From assembly GCA_015501605.1 (NCBI GenBank), contig JADNRZ010000035.1:124001-188000 (forward strand): DNA of 64,000 bases, read 5' to 3'. Of this stretch, positions 12,181 through 27,100 are shown piece after piece. The translations under genes and the position numbers were made by a program. Position 1 is the first letter of the stretch, and every line of letters starts with the position of its first letter. Origin of the DNA: Panaeolus papilionaceus (taxonomy: Eukaryota; Basidiomycota; Agaricomycetes; Agaricales). Under the pieces are notes generated by a model. That model saw only the letters and a list, made by a program, of their open reading frames with translations. It did no database searches and was not told the origin of the DNA.

Positions 12181-14995
12181 GACGTCACGAAGGGTGTTCA
12201 GGGGGAATAGACTTGGGCTTGTGGTATTGTACAGAGAGCACATAACAGAGCATGCATTCGTGATCATGAAAAAGTGAAATCTATGGCACATGAAGTGGTA
12301 ATCTGCAGACGAGAATTCATGCTGATGAACAAGGTATTGAAATAGGAAAAGACAAGGAGCTCACAAACAAAAGCTAGGTGTAATGCACAGTGAATGAAGA
12401 AGTGAGCCATCAGAGTGAATTTCAGGTGGTCTCGGTGTGTCGCTGCACCCGTTTCCGAGACCGCTCTCCCTCGATTTCTATTCTATCGTGCTCCAAATCA
12501 GAAATCATGGCGTGGTCATCTTCGTATGTTGATAGCCGTCTCAAACGTGATGTTCCTCCAGGCGTTTTGATATCGTCATGCGCACTAGCGGGAGTTTGGG
12601 TTTGACCTTCATCATCGCTCTCGAAAGGGGTTTCGGGCAATGAGGATGATGCCGTCGTTGATGGTTGACTTTCTGAGTCGGTTGGCTTTCTTCGACGTGG
12701 GACGTGATCGAGGTGACTGTCGGGTATCTGTGATATATTTATGAGCTTGTGGAAGTAGATAGCCTTGGTGGCGGAACTTACAGGTAAGCGGACGATATAG
12801 GCAAGCAGTGTTGAGCAAGCAGCAAAGAAGAACACAGATTTCAAACTGATGGAATAGGCGTCTTGAGCAAGACGTCGTTGATCGGGTGGTAAGCTCTGAA
12901 CAAGTCGGGCCGATTGACGAATCCTTCTGATAAGCTGAAGACAGTAAATTAGGGAATTAGATAATGTAGAATGCAAGCGAGGGTAATTGACTCACATCAT
13001 CGGCATCTGGCGTATGAATTCTGGCGCGCAATTCCTTTTCCAGCCGTGATTGAAAGATGGCAGACGACACAGCAACACCTCCAACTTGGCCTGTCATGGT
13101 CAATAAGTATCGGGATTAAGCAGGGAGACAACTATACGATGGAGGACTTACCAACGCCTCTGAACAGCTGTCCAAACCCTGTTCCTACTGCCATACAGTC
13201 CTCTATAACATGATTGATTGAAAAGTGAGAGGCAGTGAACGTCAATATATTTACCTGGTAAATGGACAAGTAGGGCGACTAAAATCCGCTCATTAGTATT
13301 TTATGGAAGGAGAGAAGCACAATTAAACCCACTCATCATAGTTTGCAACACGACAGCGTTTCCAAAGCCAAGTGGCACCTAGAGGGGAGATAAGATATGG
13401 ATATCACAGTTAATATATCACGTAAAACGTACTATACTGAACCAAGAACGGATAGGACCCGCATCCTCTCGCAATGTGTAGACCAAGGTGGCACCAATAA
13501 AGGGGAGCGCGCCAAAAATTAGATTAATTGCTTTATATCGTCCGGTTGCATGCATCATCCAGCCAGCAAACACTGATCCTATCGACATAGAGAAGCTGTT
13601 TGGCATAAGATGGAGGCCTGACAGAAAGGAACATTAGCATCTGAATATTGCTGTCTAACAGTCATCGACATACCTGCTGTTGATGCGTTGGTCATCATCA
13701 CGGTCTGGAACCACATAGGAAAGAAATATACGATGGAGAAGTTGCAGGTAGCAACAAGGAAGTTGGACAGCCCAACCAGAACCGGTATTTTTTGTTTCAA
13801 CAAGAAAGGAGCAAGGACCGGTTCGCGAGCGACACGGAATTCCACGAAAATGAATGTAATGGCAAAAATAACAGCGAAAATAAACGACACAATAACTGCT
13901 GGATGAGACCACTGTGAATTTATAGTGTTAGAGGCTTTACATAAATTTGAGAAGCTGGACCTTATACTCACCGGCAATGTTTCGTTGTAGCGAACGCTCA
14001 AAAATACTAGGGTAGAGCCCACGGCACACATGAGACTTCCACTGCCAAAGTAATCAATTCGTCGTAGGATTTCCCTCGGGTTCTTGCCAGCCCCCTGAAG
14101 CAGAATGATGAGCGATTAAAACCTGACGCATCTCTAAGCTGGCTCTAACCTCAGTAGTATAGTTCAGGTTGATTGAGGTAAGGGTATAAGAGACCAAAAA
14201 TATGGGTATCTGGATCAAGAAAGCCCATCTCCACCCCAACCTATGATGTCCGTGAGCTTAATCAGGGAATACGGGGGGGAGAGACCGCTACTTACTAGTC
14301 AGTGATGATTCCACCTAAGGGACCCCCAAGGCCTAAACCAAGCTAAGAAAAATTATCAGGAATAACATTGTGCGACTGAATCAAATACAGCGTACCCCAT
14401 TGAAGACACTGGCGATGCCCTGTGTTAGGCCTCGACTCTGCATGGTGATGAGATATGTGTGTAAGGAGTGGATAGTGAAAAATTCGTACCCGAAGACTAT
14501 ACATGTCGCTGACGATAATTCTGAACCGGGCATCATCAATCTGCAGAGAGCCTAAGCACAAAAATTGCTCACGAAGATGTAGTCATGAGCCCGCCACCAC
14601 CCATACCTGCTAACTAGTAAATGACGCATGAGAATGACCGATTGGGGCTATTCCTGGAATTAGACGTACAAATCGTGCTAAAATTAGGGTTTCCATACTC
14701 CTTGATAGGCCACACATGAGCACTCCAAGACCTGCAAACAAGAGAGCGGTCTGGTTAGCCCTCCTTCTTCCGAGTACGTTGGATAGTCGTCCATAGAGTG
14801 GCGTAAAGGTGCATGTTGCAAGCAGGTACCTGATAATCGGTTCGGAGTTAAGCTGGGTCGTGTGCACTCACAAAAAATACATACGCTGTCCCAAGTCAAC
14901 TGGCCTGATTTGACTTGTTGAATTCTGACGATATCGATGGTAGCACTGCACAAAAAATCAGCATCCTATCCCTATTTTAGTTGAAAATTGCACAC

Positions 14996-15013
14996 TCGTT
15001 GGCACCAGCGTTT
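14996..15013 (-). other. 18-base microexon of MFS copy 1
   Basis: Follows the 10-base microexon. It runs between an AAG acceptor and a GTGTGC donor and completes Gln-Thr-Leu-Val-Pro-Thr plus the first base of Met. The paralogue has an 18-base exon encoding Thr-Leu-Val-Pro-Thr at the same position, which supports the splicing. Confidence 0.7.
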
Positions 15014-15072
15014 CTTAATGAAGGAAATACTCAATCAGTCTGTCATTGTGCCACAAAAAAGTAAAGCGTTAC

Positions 15073-15082
15073 GATTTAAAGC
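15073..15082 (-). other. 10-base microexon of MFS copy 1
   Basis: Bases reading GCTTTAAATC on the minus strand sit between an AG acceptor (TTGACAG) and a GTAAC donor. They encode Ala-Leu-Asn plus the first base of a Gln codon, and restore the first membrane helix (FLS-ALNQ-TLVPT). An equivalent 10-base exon occurs at the same place in copy 2. Confidence 0.75.
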
Positions 15083-15332
15083 CTGTCAAACGTCAATCGA
15101 CAAAGAAAATCTGGATGAAAAAGGTCGATTGCTTACAGAAAGAAACGTTGCCGTCCATATTCCTGCTAGGATTCCATATCTCGTCGATCTCGAAATGTCT
15201 AAAGGCCCGACATGAGGTTTTTTTGAACTGTCGTCCGTCGATGAGTCTGCAGAGTTTCTCGCAAGCAATGGGTCGCGTTCAGACATTCTTGGAGACGATG
15301 AGACCCTTGCTAAGGCCGATGGACGAACACTG

Positions 15333-15339
15333 CTTTATA
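15333..15339 (-). promoter_or_regulatory. TATA-like box of MFS copy 1
   Basis: TATAAAG on the minus strand, about 50 bases before the ATG at 15286. Position and sequence suit a core promoter; the gene itself is probably non-functional. Confidence 0.45.
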
Positions 15340-17009
15340 AGCCCAAGTGGATAATTAAAATGTAAAGCAAAGAGGACAGAATTTCAATTTAGACGTTCGT
15401 CGGGTGTCCATCCGGTCACATGACTCTCTATCCGAACCTGAGGCTGGTGTGCTTCTGGTGTGCTGCAATCTGCTGCAATGTGTTAGATGCAGGGTTCCTT
15501 CGGGACTTCGGACCTTCTGTTTGTGCGGCTTTAAGTGACGTTCGAATATATAGTTCTGCGCATTCGACAGGTCCTAAGAAAAAGAATCGAATTATACATA
15601 TACCGCACCACTATCAATGCTCATGTGCATAGTTGTATATTGACAGCACGAGGTTCGAACAGACTCGGGGGCTCTTGAAGTGCAGATTGCTCTCAGGAGT
15701 GCCAGATTGAGGTTATGGAAGCACCAGCGGTCTCGGATGCACATCCAGGTTCAGGCGCAATACCCTCGAACCATGGCGCCGACTCGGCAAGGACGCCGTA
15801 CTGAAGGAAGTTGTTCCCCTCTGCCCGTATTTGGCGGCAAAAGAAGCCAGATGTCTACCAATAACTACTATTTAGGCTATGCGTTCGCTCGATACGTTTA
15901 GCATGTGCATTGGCAGGTGTTCATTTTTGCTTCCAGATACAGTCTTCATTGCGCCACGGCATCGAGCAATGCCAAATCAGGCATGATAGCCTCATTGCGT
16001 AGCCTAATCCAAGTATGTCATTAGTGCAGTGGATTCCAAACAGAGTCCAATAGCTCGGCGCCTGTTATGATTACTAGGATTTGCAGTGCAGCTGTCAAGG
16101 AGCGTTGAAGCCCAAATGCACTTGCCGAATTAGGCAAGAGCTATATACCCTTCGTTGACAGTAAACGTATTATGTGTTTTGGGGTCCTGGTGAGCGCATT
16201 CACTGCTTGCAATACCAATTTTTTGGGCCAGTGCATTGCAAATTAGTGTCAGCGCTGAGCAGCTAGCAATCTTGATTGCGCTCAGATTTCTGTCGCTACG
16301 AATATATCTACGGAAAGAAACGAGCCGTCACTGTTTCAGAAACCCCTTCCAAATAATGATTGCAACATGACCTCGCTGTAGGTTCCCTTGATGAAAGTGT
16401 CAAAGAACATCGGTGGGAGAGCTCCAACCCATACCGGATCACAGTCATGATTCCTAGTAACAACGTGGCGAACAACCGAACGGTGAAACTAATAATATTC
16501 CCTAAACCGACACGATGATCATCAAAATCTGGTTTTTAATTATCGTAGTAACAAAGATTCAGATATCATCGACCTGTTCTGAGTTGTTTATGACACGAAG
16601 GAGCTATTTATACTTGGTCATGTAGTTAGGCTAGAGATGGTGCTTCCAGAAGCCACCCCCTTTAATGAAATCAGGTTTAACCATGCAACTTCGAAGCAGT
16701 GAATCACTGCTACTGCAGTTTCTCAATTGTACGAATATAGACGTTTCGAGTATACCAGTCTCCTCGAACAAGCTTTTGGTCTGGTGTAGTTAATATTCAG
16801 GGCTCAGGGCATTCGAATTGATCTTCTATTCGTTACGGTTGAACAATACAGGCCAGACGGCCCGTTCTTTCGTTCGGGTACTGATATCTGACGCATAAAA
16901 AAAACGGAGTCAGCGCAGAGACTCGGACTGCCCACTGTCAGTGATAAATACCGGCTTTCTGTCCGGGTTTCCCACTCAACTGCAACGTCCATCAGCATGA
17001 AAAAACAGA
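15340..17009. other. Intergenic 1.7 kb, no gene recognised
   Basis: Low coding potential on both strands. Short open frames at plus 15420-15632 and 15680-15901 and minus 16804-17034 have no motif I recognise and no supporting splice structure. Confidence 0.45.
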
Positions 17010-17435
17010 TCAAAGGAACTGAAATGGAGGGCATTGATCCATTTCAAGTTCCGTTAAACACCTATAATAATTTGACCACGTAGTTTTATAACAATATGAT
17101 AAGCTTTTCTTGTCCTCGAAAAAGACTAAATCAATCGTTACAGGTGTCTCTTGACCATCACCGATGGTTAGGTTCACGAAGGAGATCCCTCTTAGGGATT
17201 TCGTTTGAGGGTGGTACGAAGCGTAAGCCCCACCTTCGACGTGGGACGGAAAGTTAGTATCGGGGGTATGTGGTACATATTGATAATCCATTTCATCGCC
17301 TTTTGGGCGAGCAATGACTCGGGTCATTGTTGGGTCACATTTTTGGAGCAGTTTTACATTGAACGCCAGAGTTATGAAAAGATAAAATATCATGATTCGA
17401 AACAACAATATACATAGCCAAGAACAGACTGACAC
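17010..17435 (-). CDS. Doubtful 141-codon ORF, unknown
   Basis: A single open frame with a hydrophobic start (residues about 3-26) that could be a signal or membrane anchor, then a hydrophilic part with DYQYVPHTPDTNFPSHVEGG and ISFVNLTIGDG. I recognise no family, and no clear intron or promoter helps. It could be a small secreted protein or chance; the overlapping minus frame 16804-17034 could be a further exon. Confidence 0.25.
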   Translation of the reverse strand: MSVCSWLCILLFRIMIFYLFITLAFNVKLLQKCDPTMTRVIARPKGDEMDYQYVPHTPDTNFPSHVEGGAYASYHPQTKSLRGISFVNLTIGDGQETPVTIDLVFFEDKKSLSYCYKTTWSNYYRCLTELEMDQCPPFQFL

Positions 17436-17751
17436 GTTAATAAAGTTGTTAATATCGATAGGTCCATATAGGAGGGTCTAATTATAGAGCAAGTTATAGG
17501 CGTTATATGTTTATATATAGTGAAAGCAATTCAGTGAAAATGAAAACAGAAGGGTAGCAAGAAAGCAATAAATAAACAATGTAAAGGTACGCGGGTTATG
17601 CACTAATAACTCCGTGTTGTTACGAGAGAAGAATGGAAGGTAGTTTAGTGGTTTATATGATTTTATGGATTAAATGATTTAAAATAGGAATTGAAATGTT
17701 GGTGGTGATGTCGGGTGTCATTCGACTCGGTGACTAGCCTTGGCTTGATCC
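17436..17751. other. Intergenic, AT-rich 3' region
   Basis: AT-rich sequence with several AATAAA-like signals (for example near 17570). Probably the downstream region of the Cys-rich gene on the minus strand; no gene seen. Confidence 0.4.
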
Positions 17752-18258
17752 TCAAGGATAACCACCAGGGCAGCTGGGGCAGTTGTGAGCAATCTTCATA
17801 GCTATTCGTAATACCGAGATTAGCGTCCAGCTGTGAAGCGATGTAAGTTAGGACTCACGGTAGTGCTCAGGGAAGAGTCGACTAATGATTGAATCAGACG
17901 GTAGTCCTGATAAGGGAGCGTGTTTGCTTACTATTGGAGATGTCGAGCTTGGATGCAAGCTGGCTGAACACAGCTCGCAGGGTGAGTGCTGCTGAATCGG
18001 CAGTAGGGTTTCCCGCAGTCGACCTGTAGATTGTCAGCAACAAGTCGGAGAGAATGAAAGACGTTGACGATATTCACTTCTTCATCGGGCTGCAAAAATA
18101 TTTCACTAAGTAGAGTTCCAAAGCAAAGCGTATGTTCAATGTTAGCTTACCATTTGGAAGGAGTGGCCGCAGATGTAGGTTTTGCAGATGCTAGAAACGA
18201 CGTTGGATGATGATCAGGACACTTGAAAAGTCTGCACTCACCGACGGAAGTGGCACAT
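17752..18258 (-). CDS. Small Cys-rich Agaricomycete protein, 77 aa, six exons
   Basis: Reconstructed by hand on the minus strand, with exons 18258-18242, 18190-18151, 18089-18078 (12 bases), 18023-17932, 17881-17859 and 17801-17752. They sum to 234 bases, exactly 77 codons plus stop, and every intron has GT..AG ends. The protein begins MCHFRRICKTYICGHSFQM, continues PDEEVDCG and YCRFSSTHPASC, then RLFPEHYP, and ends AHNCPSCPGGYP. Nine Cys and two His are arranged C-x5-C-x4-C-x-x-H, then C-x4-C, S-x-x-H-P-x-x-C, and C-x-x-C at the end, like a small zinc-binding fold. I recall many mushroom proteins of this plan (start MC.RR, motif CRFS..HP..C, final CP.C); their function is unknown. There is no signal peptide. 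A TATA box at 18342-18349 supports the start. Confidence 0.78.
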
Positions 18259-18341
18259 TGTGATAAAGTAGAAGAGATGTTTAAAGGTTTGTAAAGAAGA
18301 GAAGGTTGTTAAATGATATCGTTAGTCGTTCGAGATACCAG

Positions 18342-18349
18342 CTTTTATA
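18342..18349 (-). promoter_or_regulatory. TATA box of the Cys-rich gene
   Basis: TATAAAAG on the minus strand, 84 bases before the ATG at 18258. Exact match to the TATA consensus at a typical distance. Confidence 0.6.
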
Positions 18350-19070
18350 GCTTTCGTGTGCGCAGTGAACAGCTAAGAATCGGATCGAGTGGATCTGGGA
18401 TTTAGGCTGAGCACAAGCTGTAACTGCTTCCTCCGATGAAGGACAAAACGTCATAGCTAGGACCCAGTTCCTTGAAACGAATCTCGAAATATCGCGATGC
18501 GTGTCTCCAGTAGCAGTTGAGTACATTGTGGAGAGAATATATCAGCGCAGTGCCATCATGTCGCTGATCTTAAACCCAGCCGTCGATGCTCGTGTGCTCG
18601 GTCAATTCTAACCTTGTTCAAGCATGGTAAACCGGTATTGAAGCATGTTCGGGAGGTCATGTCATTCACTACTTCCGTACGTGAATACCGCTGTTCACCA
18701 GACGATCTAGTTGCCCGATGATAGAACCAGTTCATGAGGGAGTTGGTTCGATAAGGATTGCCTCGAAACGCACGTGGCAACAGTCGGCACATGGGAACTG
18801 AGATATAAGTATCTTAAAGATCTCCAACTAATACACCTTCAATTCAATGTACATGTAAAGATCTTGTCTGCTCGAGGACTGAGATCAGTGTGGGATATGG
18901 TCTTTCTGGGGTAAGCAAAGTCACATTCAATTAAAGGATTTGTCAGCAAGCCGGTGTTTGAATATGGACAAACACACATAAACCCATTTATTTCTGATCT
19001 GAGCTCCGCTTTCTCCTCTAACATTTCATTGCATCGTTGATTTATCAATTGCTACGGCCCATACTCATGA
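18350..19070. other. Divergent intergenic region
   Basis: About 0.7 kb between the minus-strand Cys-rich gene and the plus-strand Lys-rich gene, so it likely holds both promoters. Open frames at minus 18556-18792 and 18839-19048 show nothing recognisable. Confidence 0.4.
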
Positions 19071-19652
19071 ATGGAACACGGAAATGCACAGCTTGAACAG
19101 CGATTAGCTGATCCACGGCCGACGTCGTCAACCAAAACAGCCAGTGGCGCCGGAAAGAAAAAGAAACGCTTCCTTGAGAAAAATGTAATTGGTCATTCAA
19201 AAAAAACCGATCTGCTCTGGGAGCGCTGATTCCGCCTCGTTAGGATGCATTGAGTTTGGCAGCTTCTATCGCTGAAACCCAAGAAAAGAAGTCTTCTGCG
19301 AAAATTCACAAACCTATCAACGAGGTAAGTTGAGCCAGGTATCCATTCCAACTGACGGTTGTTAATACAATTGTGGTGAACTGATGCCTGATCTTGACTT
19401 AGGTCCAGAGTCCCTCAGCAACCAAACCAAAAAAAGTATCAGCAAGACATAGAATTGTATGTTCGATACCATTCTAGATATTTGCATGTCTCTCAAAATA
19501 TCGTACAGAAAGAAAAGAAGGCCCTGCTCCAAGCACAGCGGGCGGACGCCAAAAGGAACAAAACAAAGTCCCGGAAAAAAGAAAAGTCACTCCAAGACAA
19601 GGACATTTCGGAACGATCTACGTCAAAGCGGAAAGGAGTGTCTTTTGCATAA
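19071..19652 (+). CDS. Small Lys-rich, probably nuclear protein
   Basis: Four exons joined by GT..AG introns. Exon 1 starts ATG at 19071 (MEHGNAQLEQRLADPRPTSS, then GKKKKRF), with a donor near 19189. Exon 2 reads DALSLAASIAETQEKKSS. Exon 3 reads VQSPSATKPKKVSARHRI. The last exon reads VQKEKKALLQAQRADAKRNK and ends SKRKGVSFA with stop at 19650-19652. About 130 residues, very rich in Lys, Ser and Arg, with several nuclear-localisation-like clusters and a coiled-coil-prone basic end. No enzyme motif. I recognise no named family; a conserved mushroom nuclear or nucleolar protein is likely. The intron before the last exon has less certain ends. Confidence 0.55.
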
Positions 19653-21512
19653 GGATTTCTCCACTATGGTCTCGCATCGGCCTCTTGGCAAGATGCTTTA
19701 CATGGACCTCATCTCTTGACAGGTCGGTACCCCGTTTCATCTGTGTCTTGAAGGAATATGCGTTAAGCGGTACTGACCGCAGTATGCACGACCGACAGCT
19801 CGAGTCAAGCTATGCTCAGCGTGCTTTCTGTATAATTGGAATCATGAGCGAGACACTCTCGGAACCCTCTCAATGCGGGACGACAAACCGCGATCCTCCT
19901 TACAGCTTCATCCAATAACCTTCGCTCTGCTGGAATTAAGCTCGTTCTATTTTTTCCTGCAGCGCCCCGATTCCCCATTTATTGATTCTATAATCGTCCC
20001 AGCTTCGAACCAGGTTTGATCCCGATTCCTATGACATTTTACGAAGAAAACCAGAATTTTATTTCTGATTCTGAGTAGCTCCGGTCAAGAGTTTCCAATA
20101 TTTTTACAAATTAAACACACCCAGTGAAGTTGGAAGTTCAAGGATACTTACACGCCTATGGTCCCCCAGCATCACCTGCGGGTTGGGTGGAGGTATTATC
20201 GGCTGGGAATAACGTCCGTTCAGTAGCCTCCGAAAGGTCAATTGAAATATCATGCACGTGGTGGTGTGGCAGTGATCATGAGTGTCCACTGTAGCGTGGT
20301 GGCGATGTCTGTCGAGTTTCCGACCGCCCGCGATGATCATTGGATGACCAGTGTCAATGTCATCGGTGCATTTGTTCCTTTCACCATGTCGACGACCAGG
20401 GCGGAATTGCGTGGACAAGCATGGCGTTATAATAGGCAACGCGCAAACATCTACGGCGCCAGAGATACGAGAGGATCATCCTGGTCTCCGAAAAGATTTT
20501 TATCTCCTTCCTGAAAGCAACATTCCGAATTTCTCGTAGGTTCCAACGGTTCTATCTCGAGAAATGCTGCTTAATTTAGTTCTTGTTCGAGGTGGGGGTG
20601 TTGGAGTTATGAGGGAGCTCCAAGCAGCTAATCATGCGTTCAGAAATAGCTTTACTATTTGGATCAGAATGTCGATGTACGCCAAGTTTCCTGTGTCTCG
20701 CCAATCTGAACTTGAAATGCAAACTATGCACCCCACCGAAGTGGATAGTGGTGCTCAGATACAAGGGGGGTCCACACAAAAACTGTTAGTCGGCGTCTCT
20801 AAATAAGACCTACCATGGATCTGATGCACGTTTTCTGGCGCATATGTACGTTGTCTCTTTCCCCATGGTACAACCATCGCACAAACAAAAATAAAGCACG
20901 GTTACAATGGGGAGACCGGCTCAGCTTCAAATAGGGACCCTTTCAACATAGAATTGGAATATCAATGGTTCAATAAAGGTATTTGTAACTTCGACGTGTG
21001 ATCTATCCATTTTTTACTGGTCCCGGATTTATACCAGAGGACAGAGAATATTGAGCCTCATGTAATGCGACAAATATTCTGCAAGTCACCTTAGCCGCTG
21101 TCACTCTTTTTCGTCGCATTCTCCTTTCAAGATTGTGGCTCAGACTGGATCCTCAAATTATAAAGATTGCATTTGATAACATAAGGTGGCCTTTGACAGT
21201 AAAATATTTTACTATCCTTCATACGTTATCCACCTTGGCTCCTTGGCTGAGCGTTACGAAAAGGATAATCGTTTTTAGCGCCGACGCTGGTTGGACATTG
21301 TGACTCGAAGAGGAACCACAAGCCAGTGCACCAACGACGTAGGCAAGCAAGGCCAAACAAAGGTGACGGAATTCCAATGTGACTGTGGTGAGCACAGGCA
21401 AAGCATCACCAGCACCAACACTACCACCACCGTCAACAAGATACCTTTAAGCCTTTATCCTCATTTCTTCATCGTGCGGTCCCTCGTAAACCAAATATTT
21501 TTTGAAAAACAA
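19653..21512. other. Intergenic 1.9 kb, no gene recognised
   Basis: Several small open frames (plus 20242-20514, minus 20104-20439, plus 20564-20806) overlap each other on opposite strands and lack motifs. The last 300 bases are the upstream region of the PRP4-like kinase. Confidence 0.45.
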
Positions 21513-24111
<2,599 letters not shown>

Positions 24112-27100
24112 TCCCATGCAATGACATTGCTGCATCGTTCGTGCTATTTTATTCGCGTCTATCCTTAATTACAGTAAAGCCGAGCTGTTTTTAGAGTGTG
24201 GCTTCACTATCTTGATCATTGCAAGATAGAACGACATAAATGTAACATCATGGTTTTTGAACCGCGTGAGTGCTTTACTGCTGCTCAGCTGATAAAAGTT
24301 CTGCATTGCTTTTTGTTGAGGACCACAAGCGTTGTGGAACATGTTGCAGTCTATTGTTCCACTTTGGGACCATACGCGTTGCAATACTGCCATCTTCTAC
24401 TATTCACGAAATCAAACCGAGTCGAACTAGCTTAAGCGCCTTGCAACCACCAAGATAGTGAATGAGTGTCGGTCTTCGCGGCAGTTCTCGGTTACCGCGG
24501 TCAAAGGTGTTGGACCCGGACTACCGAGTTGGTATCATTGATGACATCCAATCCTCAATCAGAGTTCAAGCATGGGCAGAAAGTCCTCGGCGGTGATGCT
24601 TACTCCTGCAATTGACTACAACGCGCTTCACAAGGCTCTTCACAAGGTTCATAGCTGCGCTTTTCTCACTGGTGTGTGGCAAATGTGTCTCTTCATTGAT
24701 AAGGTTTTATCAGCGCCGTTTCTTGACTGTATATCATTTAGACATGGATAGACTCTTTAGTTATCCCTGCAAGGATCTTGTTTGACAGGTCCAGCAAGTC
24801 CGACCTGGAACTTAATGTTGCTCAATACAGTACGTACAGTACCGCATATTTATGCTACGCATCCCCAGTCTTTTTGAGTCAGTGATGGCTTAGGAACGAC
24901 GGAAATGAATTCAGAATTCACTTACGGCCCCAATAGCAGGTGACCTCGCTCGTCGTGGAGAAGATCGTCAGTTGGAACTTGGTCACAGTTTCAGCGCCGA
25001 CTCCGAGCTCCCTCGTTTTAGAGTCTTGGGTGGTAATGCATCAAATCGAAGTCAGGTTCCACCACATCGGCCAGGTGAATGTTTTTTTTAGAAAATAACT
25101 CCCTAGGCACGACCGCTTGTCTCGGAGTGTTGTTAATATAATATGCCCGTTTGTTTAATTCATCAATATTATCAGCGCTAGTTGTGACAGCGTCTTCTGG
25201 GTTCCATCTGACGATCACTGTGCACTTCTGAGCAGTTTTCCAGGATGCCATTTCATCGCAAGAAGATCTGCTTACATCTCAGGCGAGGAACAAGGCACAT
25301 TGTCTTCCACATTGCTGGCTCTTTTGCTGGCTCTTGGGCGCATCCAATGACAGACGTTTGACAGAAACGTTCAATCCACATCGTGGTGTTTATTATACAC
25401 CTTGAATATCACACCCACCTGTCTCGGATGAGGACTCTCACGACATCTGCGGTTTGCAAATTCTTGACTCCAAAATCACCTGTTTACTTGACACATTTAA
25501 TCATTTATAACTGCAGCATGGCCTATTTCTCAGTAGTGAAAAATGATAGGAAAATGTTTCGTACCGTGTTTAAATTTTCCAATGCATTGTTCAATGCGCT
25601 CATCAGCGGAGAAACACGCTCGGGTATGTCTAATATGGTAAGCCCGAGGTCCATTTCTCGGCGAGATAAATCTTTTGAGAAATTTAAACACCCTACACAA
25701 CATTTTCACTGGGTTTTTCAGCACACATCCGTGTGTCGTGACAGCTATGTGATTATAACTTAACTTATACAAGAAACCCTAGCATCTTGTGCAGTTGCCC
25801 TTTGGACCTCGCCTGGTCGGTGTCGCCTGGTCCTTTGGTTTTTTCATAGGTTTGTGCAGGCACATATTGACTTGAGCACAGCACTTGCTGTTTTTGGAGT
25901 CATTAACGCCGATATACGCGCCTTGGAAAATCAGGAGGTGCCACCGCGGTTCGTCCCCCATCCGACCATTGTGTCCGTGTCGTCGGAGTTGTCTGTCCTC
26001 CATCTCCACCCATAATGAAAGGGGCCAGGATTTGCATCGCCAACCATCTCATCGACGATATAAACTGACTGTCGGCCTTACAATACCTTCACTGGCGGAC
26101 GAGCTGCTGAGCCCTCATCGCGACTCGTGGACGGCTCCATGACACAGTAAAAATACAGCCCATTGCACTGGTCGCAAATCGCCCCAGTTGTACTCTATCT
26201 TGGCTCCGATCTTCTGGCACTGGCAAGAGAAATACACCATCGTGGCATGCACCATATTGTTGTACGTATATCGGCATAATATAACCTCACCTCGGAAGGT
26301 GCCTGTATGACAAATGGGAAACCGAATGTCCGTCCTACAGAGAGACCTCGTGGGCCTCCAGATGGCCGTACCCCCAAGTCAGCTAGAGATTGATTCTGGA
26401 GAAGTAGGCAAGCAGAATAACAGCCTGCTTCGATAAACGTATATCCCCGACTCTTTCCAAGATTGGAAGGACTTGTACAGCGAGGGAGCTAAACATAACC
26501 TATCGATCTAAATATAGAGCATACTACCCGGATTTTCTACTAAATCCATAACGGTGCGCAGTTCGAGCTGAGGTACTAGCTCCGTAAAGCAATGATCTAC
26601 AACAGCTCAGGACTTTGAAGATACATCCGGCTGTCTTACTTTTTCGTATTCAACTGGCCACTTAGCCGAACATTTGAAAAAAGTTGTTTGTGTGACTGTA
26701 TTGGGCCATAGAGTAGGCCATCTGATGAGTGGCTGAGAAGATGGATATTTCTAGTTGTAAGGAAGAAAGGGCCGAATGGAATAAAGGTATACCGAAACAG
26801 CAGACAAGCGGTTGAAGTTTAACTGTAGGTAATGGCCATTAATGAGGAGGCCCCGTGGAGACCGTACGTTGGCTCAAATAAAGCGCCCGATTCAGGTGGC
26901 TGGGCTGAAAAGGACGAGTTCGTGGAGGAGTAGCACCCGTATTTACCATTACAACCCTCAAACGTCCCACTGAATGCTTGGGCTTGGCAAATGCTGCGCT
27001 TAAACGCAGTCTGTCGGAGTAATCTTTGTAGTAGTAATGAATGCATTGTGATGCAATATAATCGCCTGACAAAACAAGCTGACGAAGTGATTGATATCAC

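Larger units (their letters stand above)
12422..15286 (-). pseudogene. MFS transporter copy 1, broken by two stop codons
   Basis: Major facilitator of the DHA2/vacuolar amino-acid-permease (VBA-like) type, with 14 expected helices. Exons read MSERDPLLARNSADSS, GILAGIWTATFLS, ALNQTLVPTMLPSISSEFNK, YLLATCTFTPLYGRLSNVLG, GMGGGGLMTTSS, IIVSDMYSLR, GLGLGGPLGGIITD, GWRWAFLIQIPIF, then YFFPMWFQTVMMTNAST, and a charged Ser-rich tail ending at 12422. Two tryptophan codons conserved in the intact paralogue (51691-54635) are stops here: TGA at 14896-14898 in the SNQAS-W-LGT motif, and a TAG formed across the splice junction 14296-14297/14240 before GWRW. Both are single G-to-A changes from TGG. The remaining exons are still open, so decay is recent or the stops are tolerated. 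As it stands the product would end near residue 85. Confidence 0.8.

Noticed and set aside
2149..15286. Full secondary-metabolite gene cluster
   Set aside because: No polyketide synthase, peptide synthetase, terpene cyclase or regulator is present, and the transporter copy is broken.
15640..15680. tRNA-like GGTTCGAA box
   Set aside because: No matching A box or acceptor stem could be folded around it; no tRNA supported anywhere in the window.
17010..17435. Mating pheromone precursor in the weak ORF
   Set aside because: No C-terminal CaaX box; the last residues are FQFL and the protein is too long.
17752..18258. Hydrophobin reading of the Cys-rich gene
   Set aside because: No signal peptide, and the Cys pattern lacks the paired CC doublets of hydrophobins.
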